This document shows positions 43,357 through 52,536 of a stretch of 64,000 nt of DNA, one piece after another. The stretch spans positions 1,596,001 through 1,660,000 of the forward strand of contig NZ_CP072913.1 of NCBI RefSeq assembly GCF_017968885.1, in the 5' to 3' direction. The position numbers and the translations under genes are program-made. Numbering within the stretch: the stretch's first letter is position 1; each line of letters starts with the position of its first letter. Below the pieces are notes generated by a model. That model was given only the letters and a program-made list of their open reading frames with translations. It did not search any database and was not told where the DNA came from. The DNA is from Pseudomonas sp. Tri1. GTDB taxonomy: Bacteria; Pseudomonadota; Gammaproteobacteria; Pseudomonadales; Pseudomonadaceae.

Positions 43357-45516
43357 TTATTGCGCTGGCGTGTTACGCAACCTCAAGGCATTGAACACCA
43401 CCGATGCCGAACTCACGCTCATGGCGATAGCGGCAATCATGGGCGAGAGCAAGTGGCCGGTCAGGGGATACAGCAGGCCGGCAGCCAACGGAATACCCAT
43501 CGAGTTGTAGAGGAAGGCAAAGCCGAGGTTCTGGCGCATGTTTCTAACGGTTGCCACCGAAAGGGTGCGGGCCCGCAAGATCCCCATCAAATCGCCTTTT
43601 ACCAAGGTCAGTTGGGCGCTGTTCATTGCGACATCCGTGCCTGTCCCCATGGCAATGCCTACGTCCGCCCGAGCCAGGGCGGGGGCGTCGTTTATTCCGT
43701 CACCCGCCATCGCGACCTGGCGGCCATCGCGCTGCAGGTCCGCCACCAGGCGCTCCTTGTCCTCGGGTTTGACTTCGCCATGGACCTCTTCAATGCCCAT
43801 CTCCCTGGCCACGGCGCGTGCAGTGGTGAGGCCGTCGCCGGTGGCCATGATGATTTTTATGTCGTGAGCTTTGAGCCGGTTGACCGCTTCCCTGGAGGTC
43901 GGCTTGACCGGGTCCGAGACGGCCAGCAGCCCGGCCAGCACGCCGTCGACCGCCATGTAGATAATGCTGATGCCTTGGGCGCGTAGCTGTTCGGCCTGTT
44001 GTTGCAATGGGCTGACGTTGATACGGGCGGCGTCCATCAGGGCGGTATTGCCCAAGTGGATCCGCTTGCCGTCCACCAGGCCACTGACACCGATGCCACT
44101 GCCGGATTCAAATGACGCAGGCTTGATCAGTTCAAGGTGCTCGGATCGTGCGTGATCGACGATGGCGTGGGCCAGGGGATGTTCGCTGCCTTGGTCGAGG
44201 CTGGCGGCCAACAGCAGCACCTGGCGGTCATCGAAGCCCTGGGTGGCTTTCACGCTGTGAAAGGCCGGGCGCCCTTCGGTCAGGGTGCCGGTCTTATCGA
44301 CGATCAGCGTGTCGATCTTGCACAAGTTCTCGATGGCGCTGGCGTCCCGGAAAAGCACGCCCAGGCTGGCGGCCTTGCCGGTGGACACCATGATCGACAT
44401 GGGGGTTGCGAGCCCCAACGCACAGGGGCAGGCAATGATCAGCACGGCGACGGCATTGATCAGCCCGAAGACCCAGCCAGGTTCGGGACCTAGCAGCCCC
44501 CAGCCGAAAAAGGTCAGTACGGCGATGGCAATCACGCCCATGACGAAATAACCAGCGATCACGTCGGCCATGCGCTGCATAGGGGCTTTCGAGCGCTGGG
44601 CCCGGGCGACCATCTGAACAATCTGCGCCAGGACGGTCTCGGCGCCGACCTTCTGCGCCGTCATCACCAAGCTGCCATGGGTGTTGATCGTGGCACCGAT
44701 CAGGCTGTCCCCGGCGCGTTTGATCACTGGAACCGGCTCGCCGGTGAGCATCGACTCGTCAACGGCACTTTCCCCTTCGAGCACCGTACCATCGACCGGG
44801 ACCTTCTCACCGGGCCTGATCCTCAGGTGGTCACCCTGATGGACGTGGGTCAGGGGGATGTCTTGTTCTTGGCCATCGGCATTGATCCGGCGCGCGGTTT
44901 TGGGCGACAGCCCCAGCAGCGACTTGATGGCGGCCGACGTCTGCGAGCGAGCCTTGAGCTCCAGCATCTGCCCCAGCAACGTGAGGGAGATGATCACCGC
45001 GGCGGCTTCAAAGTAGACGCCGATTCGCCCCTCTTGCATGAACGTGGCGGGAAATCCTCCAGGCCAAAACGTGGCTGCGACACTGTAGAGATAGGCCGCC
45101 GCGGTGCCCAGGCCAATCAGGGTCCACATGTTCGGGCTACGCTGGTGAACGGACGCCACTCCCCGCACAAAAAACGGCCAGCCTGCCCACAGGACCACGG
45201 GCGTCGCCAGGAAAAACTCGACGAGATTTTGCGTTTCACCGTGAAACAGCGACAAGGCGTGCCCCGCCATGGCAAGCACGGTGACGATCACCGTCAACGG
45301 CAGGGACCACCAGAAGCGGCGGGTGAAGTCCTTGAGTTCTGGATTGTCCTCTTCTTCCAGCGCGGGCATCACCGGCTCCAGCGTCATGCCGCACTTGGGG
45401 CAGGTGCCGGGGCTGGGCTGGCGTATTTCCGGGTGCATGGGACAGGTGTATTCGGTCGTCATGTCGCCGCTGAGCGCTGCAGCGCTGTGGTGAAGGTGCA
45501 CGGGAGTGTCGGACAT
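43357..45516 (-). CDS. Copper-translocating P1B-type ATPase with N-terminal metal-binding zinc-ribbon
   Basis: A protein of 719 residues. An HMBD-type ribbon ([20 protein letters not shown], residues 25-44) replaces the usual HMA domains. Membrane and catalytic motifs follow: TGE at 258-260, CPC at 363-365 in [13 protein letters not shown], phosphorylated Asp407 in [16 protein letters not shown], and [10 protein letters not shown]. The later YNSMGIPLA and [10 protein letters not shown] residues fit Cu(I) transport. It exports Cu+ or related ions across the inner membrane. ATG at 45516 is chosen. It follows the DUF2933 gene by two bases and shares its promoter. Confidence 0.93.
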   Translation of the reverse strand: MSDTPVHLHHSAAALSGDMTTEYTCPMHPEIRQPSPGTCPKCGMTLEPVMPALEEEDNPELKDFTRRFWWSLPLTVIVTVLAMAGHALSLFHGETQNLVEFFLATPVVLWAGWPFFVRGVASVHQRSPNMWTLIGLGTAAAYLYSVAATFWPGGFPATFMQEGRIGVYFEAAAVIISLTLLGQMLELKARSQTSAAIKSLLGLSPKTARRINADGQEQDIPLTHVHQGDHLRIRPGEKVPVDGTVLEGESAVDESMLTGEPVPVIKRAGDSLIGATINTHGSLVMTAQKVGAETVLAQIVQMVARAQRSKAPMQRMADVIAGYFVMGVIAIAVLTFFGWGLLGPEPGWVFGLINAVAVLIIACPCALGLATPMSIMVSTGKAASLGVLFRDASAIENLCKIDTLIVDKTGTLTEGRPAFHSVKATQGFDDRQVLLLAASLDQGSEHPLAHAIVDHARSEHLELIKPASFESGSGIGVSGLVDGKRIHLGNTALMDAARINVSPLQQQAEQLRAQGISIIYMAVDGVLAGLLAVSDPVKPTSREAVNRLKAHDIKIIMATGDGLTTARAVAREMGIEEVHGEVKPEDKERLVADLQRDGRQVAMAGDGINDAPALARADVGIAMGTGTDVAMNSAQLTLVKGDLMGILRARTLSVATVRNMRQNLGFAFLYNSMGIPLAAGLLYPLTGHLLSPMIAAIAMSVSSASVVFNALRLRNTPAQ

Positions 45517-45518
45517 GG

Positions 45519-45770
45519 TTAGGGGCCTTCCTGATCCCTGCGGTTGACGGGGGATTCGCCATGTCGTCCATGACCGCCATGGCCGTGTCCGAAGATATGC
45601 ATCAAGGGACACATCAGGAGAATCAGGTACGGCCAATTCCCCGCGATGTGGCTGAAGTGTTCTCGCGCCAGATAGAAGAGGCCGATGGCCAACAACATGA
45701 TCAATACAATGCCGGTCTTGTTCCGCCAGAAGGGCGTTGTGCCAGCAGATGGGGGTTGATGAGTGTTCAT
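45519..45770 (-). CDS. DUF2933 small membrane protein (His-rich)
   Basis: A protein of 83 residues with two membrane segments (about 19-36 and 43-58) and a histidine-rich tail [15 protein letters not shown] that could bind copper. It matches the DUF2933 family, which is often found with copper resistance genes. First gene of the two-gene operon with the ATPase, two bases upstream of it. Role as a metal chaperone or efflux helper is inferred from context. Confidence 0.8.
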   Translation of the reverse strand: MNTHQPPSAGTTPFWRNKTGIVLIMLLAIGLFYLAREHFSHIAGNWPYLILLMCPLMHIFGHGHGGHGRHGESPVNRRDQEGP

Positions 45771-45813
45771 GGTATCGCTCCTTCAGGCCGGGCGAGCCGC
45801 CACCCATAGCCAC

Positions 45814-45819
45814 AGCATA
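45814..45819 (-). promoter_or_regulatory. Probable -10 element of the DUF2933-ATPase operon
   Basis: On the minus strand TATGCT lies at 45819-45814. The predicted start near 45807 puts the Anr/Fnr box centre (45847.5) at about -41, the classical class II activator position. Confidence 0.5.
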
Positions 45820-45840
45820 GGCAGGGCGTGCTTTGGCAGA

Positions 45841-45854
45841 TTGATATTCATCAA
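45841..45854. promoter_or_regulatory. Anr/Fnr box upstream of the copper ATPase operon
   Basis: TTGATATTCATCAA is a perfect match to the Fnr-class palindrome TTGAT-N4-ATCAA. It sits about 71 bases before the DUF2933 start. Anr is the Pseudomonas Fnr homologue, active at low oxygen. Confidence 0.7.
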
Positions 45855-46070
45855 CCTTGGCTTACTTCGCCTGTAAATGAGGGAAGTAACGGGCATGCTA
45901 AAGGTGCGGAGCTGTCAGCGACCTGACGGGGACATTGCAGATTTGTCAGCGGGGCCCATGAAAGCGACACAGGCAGCCGCTGCACAGTGGAGTAGGCCAC
46001 TTGTGGCGAGGGATTTTACCTGTGGCGCAAACGTTGCTGCGCAAGTAAAACCGCTCGCCGCAATGGCTGA

Positions 46071-46445
46071 CTATTCGTCTTTCTTCATCAGCCCGGCCAG
46101 CGCAGCGAAGGGGTTGTGGGTCGCCTTGGCGATTTTCGGGGTGCTCAGGGAGCCGTCGCCGAAGTATTGCTGGTCGGTGTAGCGCGAGTGTTCGTTGTCG
46201 TGGCAGTACAGGCACAGCAGTTCCCAGTTGGAACCGTCCTGCGGGTTGTTGTCGTGGTTGTGGTCGCGGTGGTGCACGGTCAACTCGCTCAGGCGCTTGC
46301 CGGAAAACTCACGGGCGCAGCGACCGCAGACATGGGGGTACATTTTCAGGGCTTTGTCGCGGTAGCCTATTTCCCGGTCACGCTGGGCATCGGCGAGGAT
46401 GCGGTCCAGCTTGGCGGTGTTGGATGGAGGCGTTGACGAACTCAT
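46071..46445 (-). CDS. YajD-like HNH nuclease
   Basis: A protein of 124 residues with an HNH zinc-finger nuclease core: CGRCAREFSGKRLSELTVHH, then DHNHDNNPQDGSNWELLCLY and CHDNEHSR. Four cysteines (two CxxC-like pairs) bind the structural zinc, and the HH-N-H residues form the active site. It matches the YajD family, whose role is unknown. ATG at 46445 opens MSSSTPPSNTAKLDRILADA. Not near any restriction or phage genes. Confidence 0.85.
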   Translation of the reverse strand: MSSSTPPSNTAKLDRILADAQRDREIGYRDKALKMYPHVCGRCAREFSGKRLSELTVHHRDHNHDNNPQDGSNWELLCLYCHDNEHSRYTDQQYFGDGSLSTPKIAKATHNPFAALAGLMKKDE

Positions 46446-46493
46446 GGGTTCACCTTTGTAGAAAAGACTGATGACGGTTGGACAGAGTTTAGC

Positions 46494-47180
46494 TCAGCCC
46501 TTGAGTTTCTCGGCAATCCAGATGGTGTGGCGGGTGCCTTTGTTGCCATGGGCGAACACCTGCACCTCTTCGGCCTTGAAACCGGCTTTCTTCAACTTGT
46601 CGGAAAACTGCCGGTCAGCGCTGGCTGACCACACCGCCAGCACGCCCTTGGGCCGCAGGGCCTTGGCACATGCGGCCAGGCCACCGGTCGAATACAGCCA
46701 ACTGTTGGCTTTCTGGGTCAGGCCTTCGGGGCCATTGTCGACATCCAGCATGATCGCATCGAAACCCTGGGGTTCGGCTTGCAGCACTTTGGCCACGTCT
46801 TCCAGGCGGATCACGGTGCGCGGGTCCGACAGCGGCCGCCCGGCCTTTTCACCGAGGGGGCCGCGGTTCCACTCCACCACGCCTGGTACCAGCTCGGCCA
46901 CCACCACTTCGGCAGTTTTGCCCAGGTGTTTGAGGGCCGAGGCGAGGGTAAACCCCATGCCCAAGCCACCGATCAGCACGCGCGAGCCAGGGCGACCGGC
47001 GACCTTGCGGCAGGGAATTTCCGCCAGGGCGTCTTCGGAACCATGCATGCGGGTGTTCATCAACTGCCCGCCGTCACCGCCCTGGATCTTGATGACGAAG
47101 TCTTCGCCGTACTCGAACAGGCACAGGGCACCGCCGTTGTCAGGAATGGGGGTGGTGTCGAGCAGAACGAAACGTTTCAT
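46494..47180 (-). CDS. Spermidine-synthase-like (SpeE-fold) protein
   Basis: A protein of 228 residues with a Rossmann-like methyltransferase fold of the spermidine synthase type. It has the glycine-rich GSRVLIGGLGMGFTLASAL, an acidic residue in VVVAELVPGVVEWNRGPL and the catalytic-region LDVDNGPEGLT. It lacks the N-terminal beta-barrel domain of full spermidine synthases, so it may be a SAM-dependent methyltransferase or a shortened relative. No speD is adjacent. Substrate unknown. Confidence 0.8.
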   Translation of the reverse strand: MKRFVLLDTTPIPDNGGALCLFEYGEDFVIKIQGGDGGQLMNTRMHGSEDALAEIPCRKVAGRPGSRVLIGGLGMGFTLASALKHLGKTAEVVVAELVPGVVEWNRGPLGEKAGRPLSDPRTVIRLEDVAKVLQAEPQGFDAIMLDVDNGPEGLTQKANSWLYSTGGLAACAKALRPKGVLAVWSASADRQFSDKLKKAGFKAEEVQVFAHGNKGTRHTIWIAEKLKG

Positions 47181-47255
47181 GGAAATCTCATGGGAAGGGG
47201 CAAACCGGCGCGGTAAGGACTAGCCTGAAGGTAGACAATAGCCACGGAGCCATTG

Positions 47256-47543
47256 ATGAAGTGCATCATTCTAACGGCCATTGCCCTGGCGGCGCTCTCG
47301 ATAAGTTGGGCGCAGGCCCAGCAGCCGACGATTCCGGTAAATCCACCGAGTATCCCCGGTTCGCCTGGCACCGCCACGCCCATGCCGTACCCGCCGGTTA
47401 CGCCCAACGGCATACCCAAGCCCGCCGCCGGAAGTAGCGGGCCGCCGTTGCTGCCACCGATCGAAATGCCCAAGCCGCCCAAGGATCAGCCGATACCGGG
47501 CATGGAGCAGCAACCGCCGAGGGCCAAGTCGCCGGGGGGGTAG
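47256..47543 (+). CDS. Proline-rich secreted small protein
   Basis: A protein of 95 residues with a signal peptide (MKCIILTAIALAALSISWAQA). The mature part is almost half proline, glycine and serine, with repeats such as PPSIPG, PPVTPNGIPKP and LPPIEMPKPP, so it is likely unfolded. No domain was recognised. ATG at 47256 (a TTG sits three bases upstream) with CGGAGC ahead. Possible cell-wall or membrane spacer; unknown. Confidence 0.6.
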   Translation: MKCIILTAIALAALSISWAQAQQPTIPVNPPSIPGSPGTATPMPYPPVTPNGIPKPAAGSSGPPLLPPIEMPKPPKDQPIPGMEQQPPRAKSPGG

Positions 47544-47599
47544 ACCTGAAATCCTTTGGATGACGAAAGCCTGTGCTCCCACAGGGTCAAAGGTTGCTG

Positions 47600-48073
47600 T
47601 CAGACCTGCTGCGACAGCAACTGCCCATCGGCCATGCGCAGGCGTTTGGACAGGGAGACGGCCAGGGCGCGGATGATTTTGGCGGCGATCTTCGGTGCGT
47701 CGTTGAGCATTTTTTCCAGAGAGTCCTTGCCCAGGTTCAGCAACTGACAATCACTGGCGGCGATGCAACTGGCCGAACGCCGCTCGCCATCGAGCACGGC
47801 CATCTCGCCGAATGCCCGGCCGCTGCGCAGCGTGGCGATGGTCACGGGTTGGCCATCGGGGCCGGTTTTCTGTACGGCTACCTGTCCGGTGTGAATGATG
47901 CACATGAAACTGCCGGCATCGCCCTCGCGGAAAATCGCCTCGCCTTGGGCAATGGCGCTGATACTGAAATATCCCGATGCTGCAGCGAAGTCGACGGGCA
48001 GCAACTGGTCGAACAGGCCGCAGTCCATCAGCCAGTCGCGGATTTCGTTGTTCAATAGGGTCGGTTCTGACAT
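47600..48073 (-). CDS. Cyclic-nucleotide-binding domain protein
   Basis: A protein of 157 residues made of one cNMP-binding domain. Typical segments are AQGEAIFREGDAGSFMCIIH, TGQVAVQKTGPDG and RSGRAFGEMAVLDGERRSAS (phosphate-binding cassette, with the conserved FGE and RR). No DNA-binding helix-turn-helix follows, so it is not a Crp-type regulator. ATG at 48073 is preferred; the extension to 48163 is not conserved-looking and overlaps a REP. Whether it binds a nucleotide is not known. Confidence 0.82.
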   Translation of the reverse strand: MSEPTLLNNEIRDWLMDCGLFDQLLPVDFAAASGYFSISAIAQGEAIFREGDAGSFMCIIHTGQVAVQKTGPDGQPVTIATLRSGRAFGEMAVLDGERRSASCIAASDCQLLNLGKDSLEKMLNDAPKIAAKIIRALAVSLSKRLRMADGQLLSQQV

Positions 48074-48138
48074 GTCGTCACGGTCTTTTTCTTGTGTCTG
48101 TTGCGGTTTCGGGTTGGCCTGGATGTAAGAAGATCCCT

Positions 48139-48162
48139 TGTGGGAGCGAGCTTGCTCCCACA
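48139..48162. repeat. Single REP hairpin
   Basis: One REP palindrome, tgtgggagcgagcttgctcc and its complement end caca, forming a 10-base-pair hairpin upstream of the cNMP-binding gene. It has no partner copy. Confidence 0.8.
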
Positions 48163-48226
48163 TTTTATTGTGGTTGCATCAGAGCCTTGCGCATGCAGCT
48201 AAGACCCGGCCATTGCACAGAGTTCC

Positions 48227-50281
48227 TCAACCCAACCCCAAAACCTTCAAAACAAATGCATATTCGAGCGCTACGTCACGCAATCCCTGGTAACGCCCGC
48301 TCATCCCGCCGTGGCCAGCGCCCAGTTCGGTCTTGAGCAGCAAGGGGTTGTCATCGGTCTTGGTGGCGCGCAATTTCGCCACCCACTTGGCCGCTTCCCA
48401 ATACTGCACGCGGCTGTCGTTGTAACCGGCGATCACCAACAGCGCCGGATACGCCTGGGCGCTGACGTTTTCGTACGGCGCGTAGGCCCGGATCCGATCA
48501 TAAACGTCTGGCTCCTCGGGATTACCCCATTCGTCGTATTCGGTGACGGTCAATGGCAGGTCCGGGTCGAGCATGGTGTTGAGCACATCGACGAACGGCA
48601 CTTCGGCAATCGCAACCTTGAACAGCTCCGGGCGTTGATTGAGCACCGCGCCGATCAGCAAGCCGCCGGCACTGCCACCGCTGATCGCCAGTTGCTCGGC
48701 GGTGGTGAAACCGTTGGCGATCAAATGCTCGGCGCAGGCGATGAAGTCGCTGAAGGTGTTGTGCTTGTGTTCCTGCTTGCCGGCACGGTACCAGGCTTCG
48801 CCCAGCTCACCGCCGCCGCGCACGTGGGCGATGGCGAACGCCACGCCACGGTCGAGCAGGCTCAGCCGCGAATGGGAAAACCAGGGGTCGAGGCTTTCGC
48901 CATAGGCGCCATAGCCGTACAAATACAGCGGTACCGGTTGGCCGAGGGCTTCACGTTTGACCACCAGGCTGATGGGCACCTGCGTACCGTCCGGCGCCGT
49001 CGCCCAAAGCCGCTGGCTGACGTAGGCATCGGCGTCGAACGGGCCCAGTACCGGGGTTTGCTTGAGGACCACCTGTTCGCCGCTGGCCAGGTCCAGTTGG
49101 CGGATCTGCGCCGGGCGGTTCAGGGCTTCGTAGCGCAGGCGGATACGGTCGCTGACGAACTCCAGACTGTTCTGCACATGCAGGCTGTAGGCCGCGTCCG
49201 GCAATTGCACGCGATACGCCGGCAGATCCTGTGGGTGAACCTCGATGATCGGCAGGCCGCCTTCACGCAGGCTCAGGGTCATGGCCCCGGCGTTCAGACT
49301 CAGGCCGTCGATCATCACCGTGTCGCTGTGGGGGATCAGGTTCTGCCAGTCGGCTTCGGTCGGCACCACGCCCGTGTCGGCGGCCTGGTACAAGGCAAAG
49401 TTGATCCCGTCGCGATTGCTGCGGATCAGCCAGCTCCATTGGCCGTCGAGCAGGCCGTGGTCGACGTCGTATTCATGGTTTTCCAGGCGTGGCGCCAGGC
49501 AGGTGAAGGGCTGTTGCGGCTGCGTGGCGTCGAGCACCCAGACTTCGCTGGTGGTCTTGCTGCCCAGGGACAGGATCAACTGCCGCTCGGAGCTTGAACG
49601 GTAGCAATGCAGGAAGAAGCGCCCGTCCGTCTCATGGAACACCTCTTCGGCGGCGGTGCCATCCAGGCGATAGCGCCAGAGCTTGTGGGGGCGATGGGTC
49701 TCGTCCAGCTCGCCGAAAAACAGCGTCAGGCTGTCGTTGGCCCAGGTCATGCTGCCGTCGCACTGTTCGAAGGACAGTTCGCTGACCCTGTCGTTGGACA
49801 ATTCCTTCACGAACAGCGTGTAGATCTCTTCGCCCGTGGTGTCCAGGCTATAGGCCAGACGCTGGTGGTCGGGGCTGATACTGAAGGCGCCGAGGGAGAA
49901 GAAGCCGCCGCCAGCCAACGCATTCGGGTCCAGCAGCAGCTGTTCGCGGCTTTCATCCACGCTCAGGCTGTCATCGGCCGGGCGCGGGCAGCGGTAGTGG
50001 CGCGGGTATTCGTCACCGGCCGTGGTGCGGGTGTAATACAGGTACGGACCCCAGGGCGAGGGCAGCGACAGATCGGTCTCAAGGATCCGGCCCTTGATTT
50101 CCTGGAACAGGGTTTCGCGCAGCCCGGCCTGGTCGGCGAGTTGCGCCTCTTGGTAGCTGTTTTCCGCCTTGAGATAGTCGAGCACGGCGTCGGTGTCGCG
50201 CTCCTGCAGCCAGGCGTACGGGTCAACGCCGGCGTCCCTGTGGGCAATCGGGGCATTGGTAACGTGGGCAGATAGGGACAT
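48227..50281 (-). CDS. Oligopeptidase B (prolyl oligopeptidase family S9)
   Basis: A protein of 684 residues with an N-terminal seven-bladed propeller (about 1-400) and a C-terminal alpha/beta hydrolase domain. The catalytic triad is Ser537 in SGGSAGGLL, Asp622 in GYNDSRV and His657 in GAGHGGMSGR. Oligopeptidase B cuts short peptides after Arg or Lys in the cytoplasm. It matches the family length (about 680-700). ATG at 50281 opens MSLSAHVTNAPIAHRDAG. Divergent from the next gene. Confidence 0.93.
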   Translation of the reverse strand: MSLSAHVTNAPIAHRDAGVDPYAWLQERDTDAVLDYLKAENSYQEAQLADQAGLRETLFQEIKGRILETDLSLPSPWGPYLYYTRTTAGDEYPRHYRCPRPADDSLSVDESREQLLLDPNALAGGGFFSLGAFSISPDHQRLAYSLDTTGEEIYTLFVKELSNDRVSELSFEQCDGSMTWANDSLTLFFGELDETHRPHKLWRYRLDGTAAEEVFHETDGRFFLHCYRSSSERQLILSLGSKTTSEVWVLDATQPQQPFTCLAPRLENHEYDVDHGLLDGQWSWLIRSNRDGINFALYQAADTGVVPTEADWQNLIPHSDTVMIDGLSLNAGAMTLSLREGGLPIIEVHPQDLPAYRVQLPDAAYSLHVQNSLEFVSDRIRLRYEALNRPAQIRQLDLASGEQVVLKQTPVLGPFDADAYVSQRLWATAPDGTQVPISLVVKREALGQPVPLYLYGYGAYGESLDPWFSHSRLSLLDRGVAFAIAHVRGGGELGEAWYRAGKQEHKHNTFSDFIACAEHLIANGFTTAEQLAISGGSAGGLLIGAVLNQRPELFKVAIAEVPFVDVLNTMLDPDLPLTVTEYDEWGNPEEPDVYDRIRAYAPYENVSAQAYPALLVIAGYNDSRVQYWEAAKWVAKLRATKTDDNPLLLKTELGAGHGGMSGRYQGLRDVALEYAFVLKVLGLG

Positions 50282-50379
50282 GTAAGGCTCTCGAACGTTG
50301 TACGAAAAGCTCGGCAGATGCCGGGGCAGCCTGACGAGCGAAAAGCCGTTACTATAAGCGCCTATTTGCCTGCCTTGCC

Positions 50380-50877
50380 ATGGACACCATGACCGAGAAC
50401 GACTATCTGATTGCCTGGGGCCTCTATGCCTTCGCCGCCGTGGGCTGCCTGTTGGTATGGATGCGCATGACCCGCTGGATGTGGCGCTGGCTGCGTGAGC
50501 CGCTGCGGTTGCTGATGGCGGTGTTGCTGTTCAGCCCTACCATCGTTGATCCGGTGAAGGAAAAGGTCGCCCCGGCCCTGGCCATTGTTGCCCTGGACGT
50601 GCTGTTCAAAGTCGGCAACAACGTCTGGCGTGCGGCTTCCGATCTGCTCATGTACGGCATGATCGCCTTCGGTCTCTACTTGGTTTTCGTGCTGATCCGC
50701 TTCCCCATCGAGCGTGCCGCCAAGGCTCGCAAGGAGCGGGCGGCCGCGGCAAAAGCCGCCGCTGCCGCCGATGAGCCCGAGGATGAGCCACCGTTCGGCG
50801 TGGCTGGTGATGACCGCTACGGTCGCCCGCCAGTGCCGAGCAACCCCCAGCGTTCGCGTATAGAACCACGTCTGTAG
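50380..50877 (+). CDS. Small membrane protein of unknown function
   Basis: A protein of 165 residues with three predicted membrane helices (about 8-26, 41-68 and 87-108) and a charged, alanine-rich cytoplasmic tail (KARKERAAAAKAAAAADEPE). No known domain was recognised; similar short proteins are often misannotated as MFS transporters, which this is not. It starts 98 bases before the yafJ-like gene's neighbour block and reads in the same direction. Function unknown. Confidence 0.75.
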   Translation: MDTMTENDYLIAWGLYAFAAVGCLLVWMRMTRWMWRWLREPLRLLMAVLLFSPTIVDPVKEKVAPALAIVALDVLFKVGNNVWRAASDLLMYGMIAFGLYLVFVLIRFPIERAAKARKERAAAAKAAAAADEPEDEPPFGVAGDDRYGRPPVPSNPQRSRIEPRL

Positions 50878-50909
50878 CCAGGCCTGCCCTTTGAAGCGAG
50901 AGTTCGAGC

Positions 50910-51686
50910 ATGTGTGAGTTATTGGGCATGAGCGCCAATGTGCCGACCGACATCGTGTTCAGCTTCACCGGACTGATGCAGCGTGGCGGCAAGACCGGGC
51001 CGCACCGCGACGGCTGGGGCATCGCCTTCTATGAGGGCCGTGGCCTGCGCCTGTTCCAGGACCCGGCGGCCAGCAGCGAGTCGGAAGTGGCGAACCTGGT
51101 ACAGCGCTATCCGATCAAGAGCGAAGTGGTGATCGGGCACATCCGCCAGGCTAACGTCGGCAAGGTTTGCCTGTCCAACACGCACCCGTTCGTGCGTGAG
51201 TTGTGGGGCCGCAACTGGTGCTTTGCCCACAACGGCCAACTCGCCGATTTCCAGCCTGAAGTCAGTTTCTACCGGCCAGTGGGCGATACCGACAGCGAAG
51301 CGGCGTTCTGCGATTTGCTCAACCGCGTGCGCCAGGCTTTTCCGGAACCGGTGGAGGTCGAGCAATTGCTGCCGTCCTTGATCCAGGCCTGCGCCGAATA
51401 CCGCAGCAAGGGCGTGTTCAACTGTTTGCTGAGCGACGGGGACTGGCTGTTCTGCTACTGCTCGACCAAACTGGCCCAGATCACCCGGCGCGCCCCGTTC
51501 GGTCCGGCGCGGCTCAAGGACGTGGACGTGATTGTCGATTTCCAGGCCGAAACCACGCCCAACGACGTGGTCACGGTCATCGCCACCGAACCCTTGACCG
51601 AAAACGAAACCTGGACCCGCTACGAACCGGGCCAATGGAGCCTGTGGCGGCGCGGTGAATGCGTCAGCCATGGCCAGACCGAATAA
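50910..51686 (+). CDS. Class II glutamine amidotransferase (YafJ-like)
   Basis: A protein of 258 residues starting with the catalytic Cys2 ([20 protein letters not shown]), the N-terminal nucleophile of class II glutamine amidotransferases. [27 protein letters not shown] and [10 protein letters not shown] match the YafJ branch. It probably releases ammonia from glutamine for a partner that is not obvious here. ATG at 50910 is close to GAGAG upstream. Downstream DUF2937 gene follows 12 bases later. Confidence 0.9.
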   Translation: MCELLGMSANVPTDIVFSFTGLMQRGGKTGPHRDGWGIAFYEGRGLRLFQDPAASSESEVANLVQRYPIKSEVVIGHIRQANVGKVCLSNTHPFVRELWGRNWCFAHNGQLADFQPEVSFYRPVGDTDSEAAFCDLLNRVRQAFPEPVEVEQLLPSLIQACAEYRSKGVFNCLLSDGDWLFCYCSTKLAQITRRAPFGPARLKDVDVIVDFQAETTPNDVVTVIATEPLTENETWTRYEPGQWSLWRRGECVSHGQTE

Positions 51687-51698
51687 GGACGTCACGTT

Positions 51699-52241
51699 AT
51701 GTTGCTCAGTTATCTACGGTTGGTGTTGTTCGCAGTGGGCCTGCTGGTTGGGGTCCAGGTGCCGGGTTTCATCAGTGATTACGCCAAGCGGGTCGAGGCG
51801 CACTTGATCGAAGCGCAGGCCGGCCTGCAGGGTTTCCAGGGCACCGCCAACCAGTTCTTCAAGGGCGACATGCAAGCCTTGGTGGCCCATTACCGCGCCA
51901 GCGAAGACCCGATCTTTCGCAGCGATGCCGATAGCCTGAACACCCTGCTGGTGCGCCAACAGGCTTTGGACAAGCAATTCCAGGCGATGCAAGGCCCGTG
52001 GTACATCCGCTTGCTGCAAGTGGCGCTGGCCGCCGATCCGGATATTCGCAAGGAAACCTGGAACGGCTACAGCTACCAGATCCTGCTGACCCCCGAGGCG
52101 ATGATCTGGGGCATCAGCGGCGCCTTGTTGCTGTCGTTCGGCCTGGAATGCCTGTTCCGCCTGATCGACTGGGTGGTGTTGGGCGGCAAGCGCCTGCGCC
52201 AGAGCCGGCCGATTGAAGAGCGGGATTTGCGCGGGCTCTGA
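51699..52241 (+). CDS. DUF2937 membrane protein
   Basis: A protein of 180 residues with a membrane helix at about 4-24, a soluble helical part (YAKRVEAHLIEAQAGLQGFQ onward) and a second membrane helix at about 131-152. The pattern fits DUF2937, a proteobacterial family of unknown role. ATG at 51699, 12 bases after the yafJ-like gene. Followed by a GTGGCGAGGG repeat block. Confidence 0.8.
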   Translation: MLLSYLRLVLFAVGLLVGVQVPGFISDYAKRVEAHLIEAQAGLQGFQGTANQFFKGDMQALVAHYRASEDPIFRSDADSLNTLLVRQQALDKQFQAMQGPWYIRLLQVALAADPDIRKETWNGYSYQILLTPEAMIWGISGALLLSFGLECLFRLIDWVVLGGKRLRQSRPIEERDLRGL

Positions 52242-52264
52242 CTACACGATTGCTCAATGGGCTT

Positions 52265-52375
52265 TTGTGGCGAGGGAGCGTCCCTGGCGACATTCCCACG
52301 CAGGAGCGTAGGAACGATCGATACACCTCGGGTCGAAGGGCTTTTTGGGGCGAGCGGATAAATCCCTCGCCACAA
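52265..52375. repeat. Degenerate GTGGCGAGGG repeat pair
   Basis: ttgtggcgaggg at 52265-52276 and ccctcgccacaa at 52364-52375 are exact inverted arms about 87 bases apart, with weaker internal inverted arms. They resemble the palindrome at 8346-8377 and fill most of the 295-base gap before the MFS gene. Confidence 0.65.
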
Positions 52376-52536
52376 CAGTGTTCAGTCAGACCGTCCGATG
52401 TATCCAATCAACTTTTTCTTATGACCCAACCGGTGTTTTATTCGTTGGACGCCACCGCGTGCGCGCTCAAGAATCTGGACACCGGTCTCCACGTGCATCG
52501 TCGAGGCTTAGAACAATAAAACCGTGGAGAACCACC

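Noticed and set aside
45517..45813. N-terminal extension of the copper ATPase frame up to 45813.
   Set aside because: The extension overlaps the DUF2933 gene in another frame, and the ATG at 45516 directly precedes the metal-binding ribbon.
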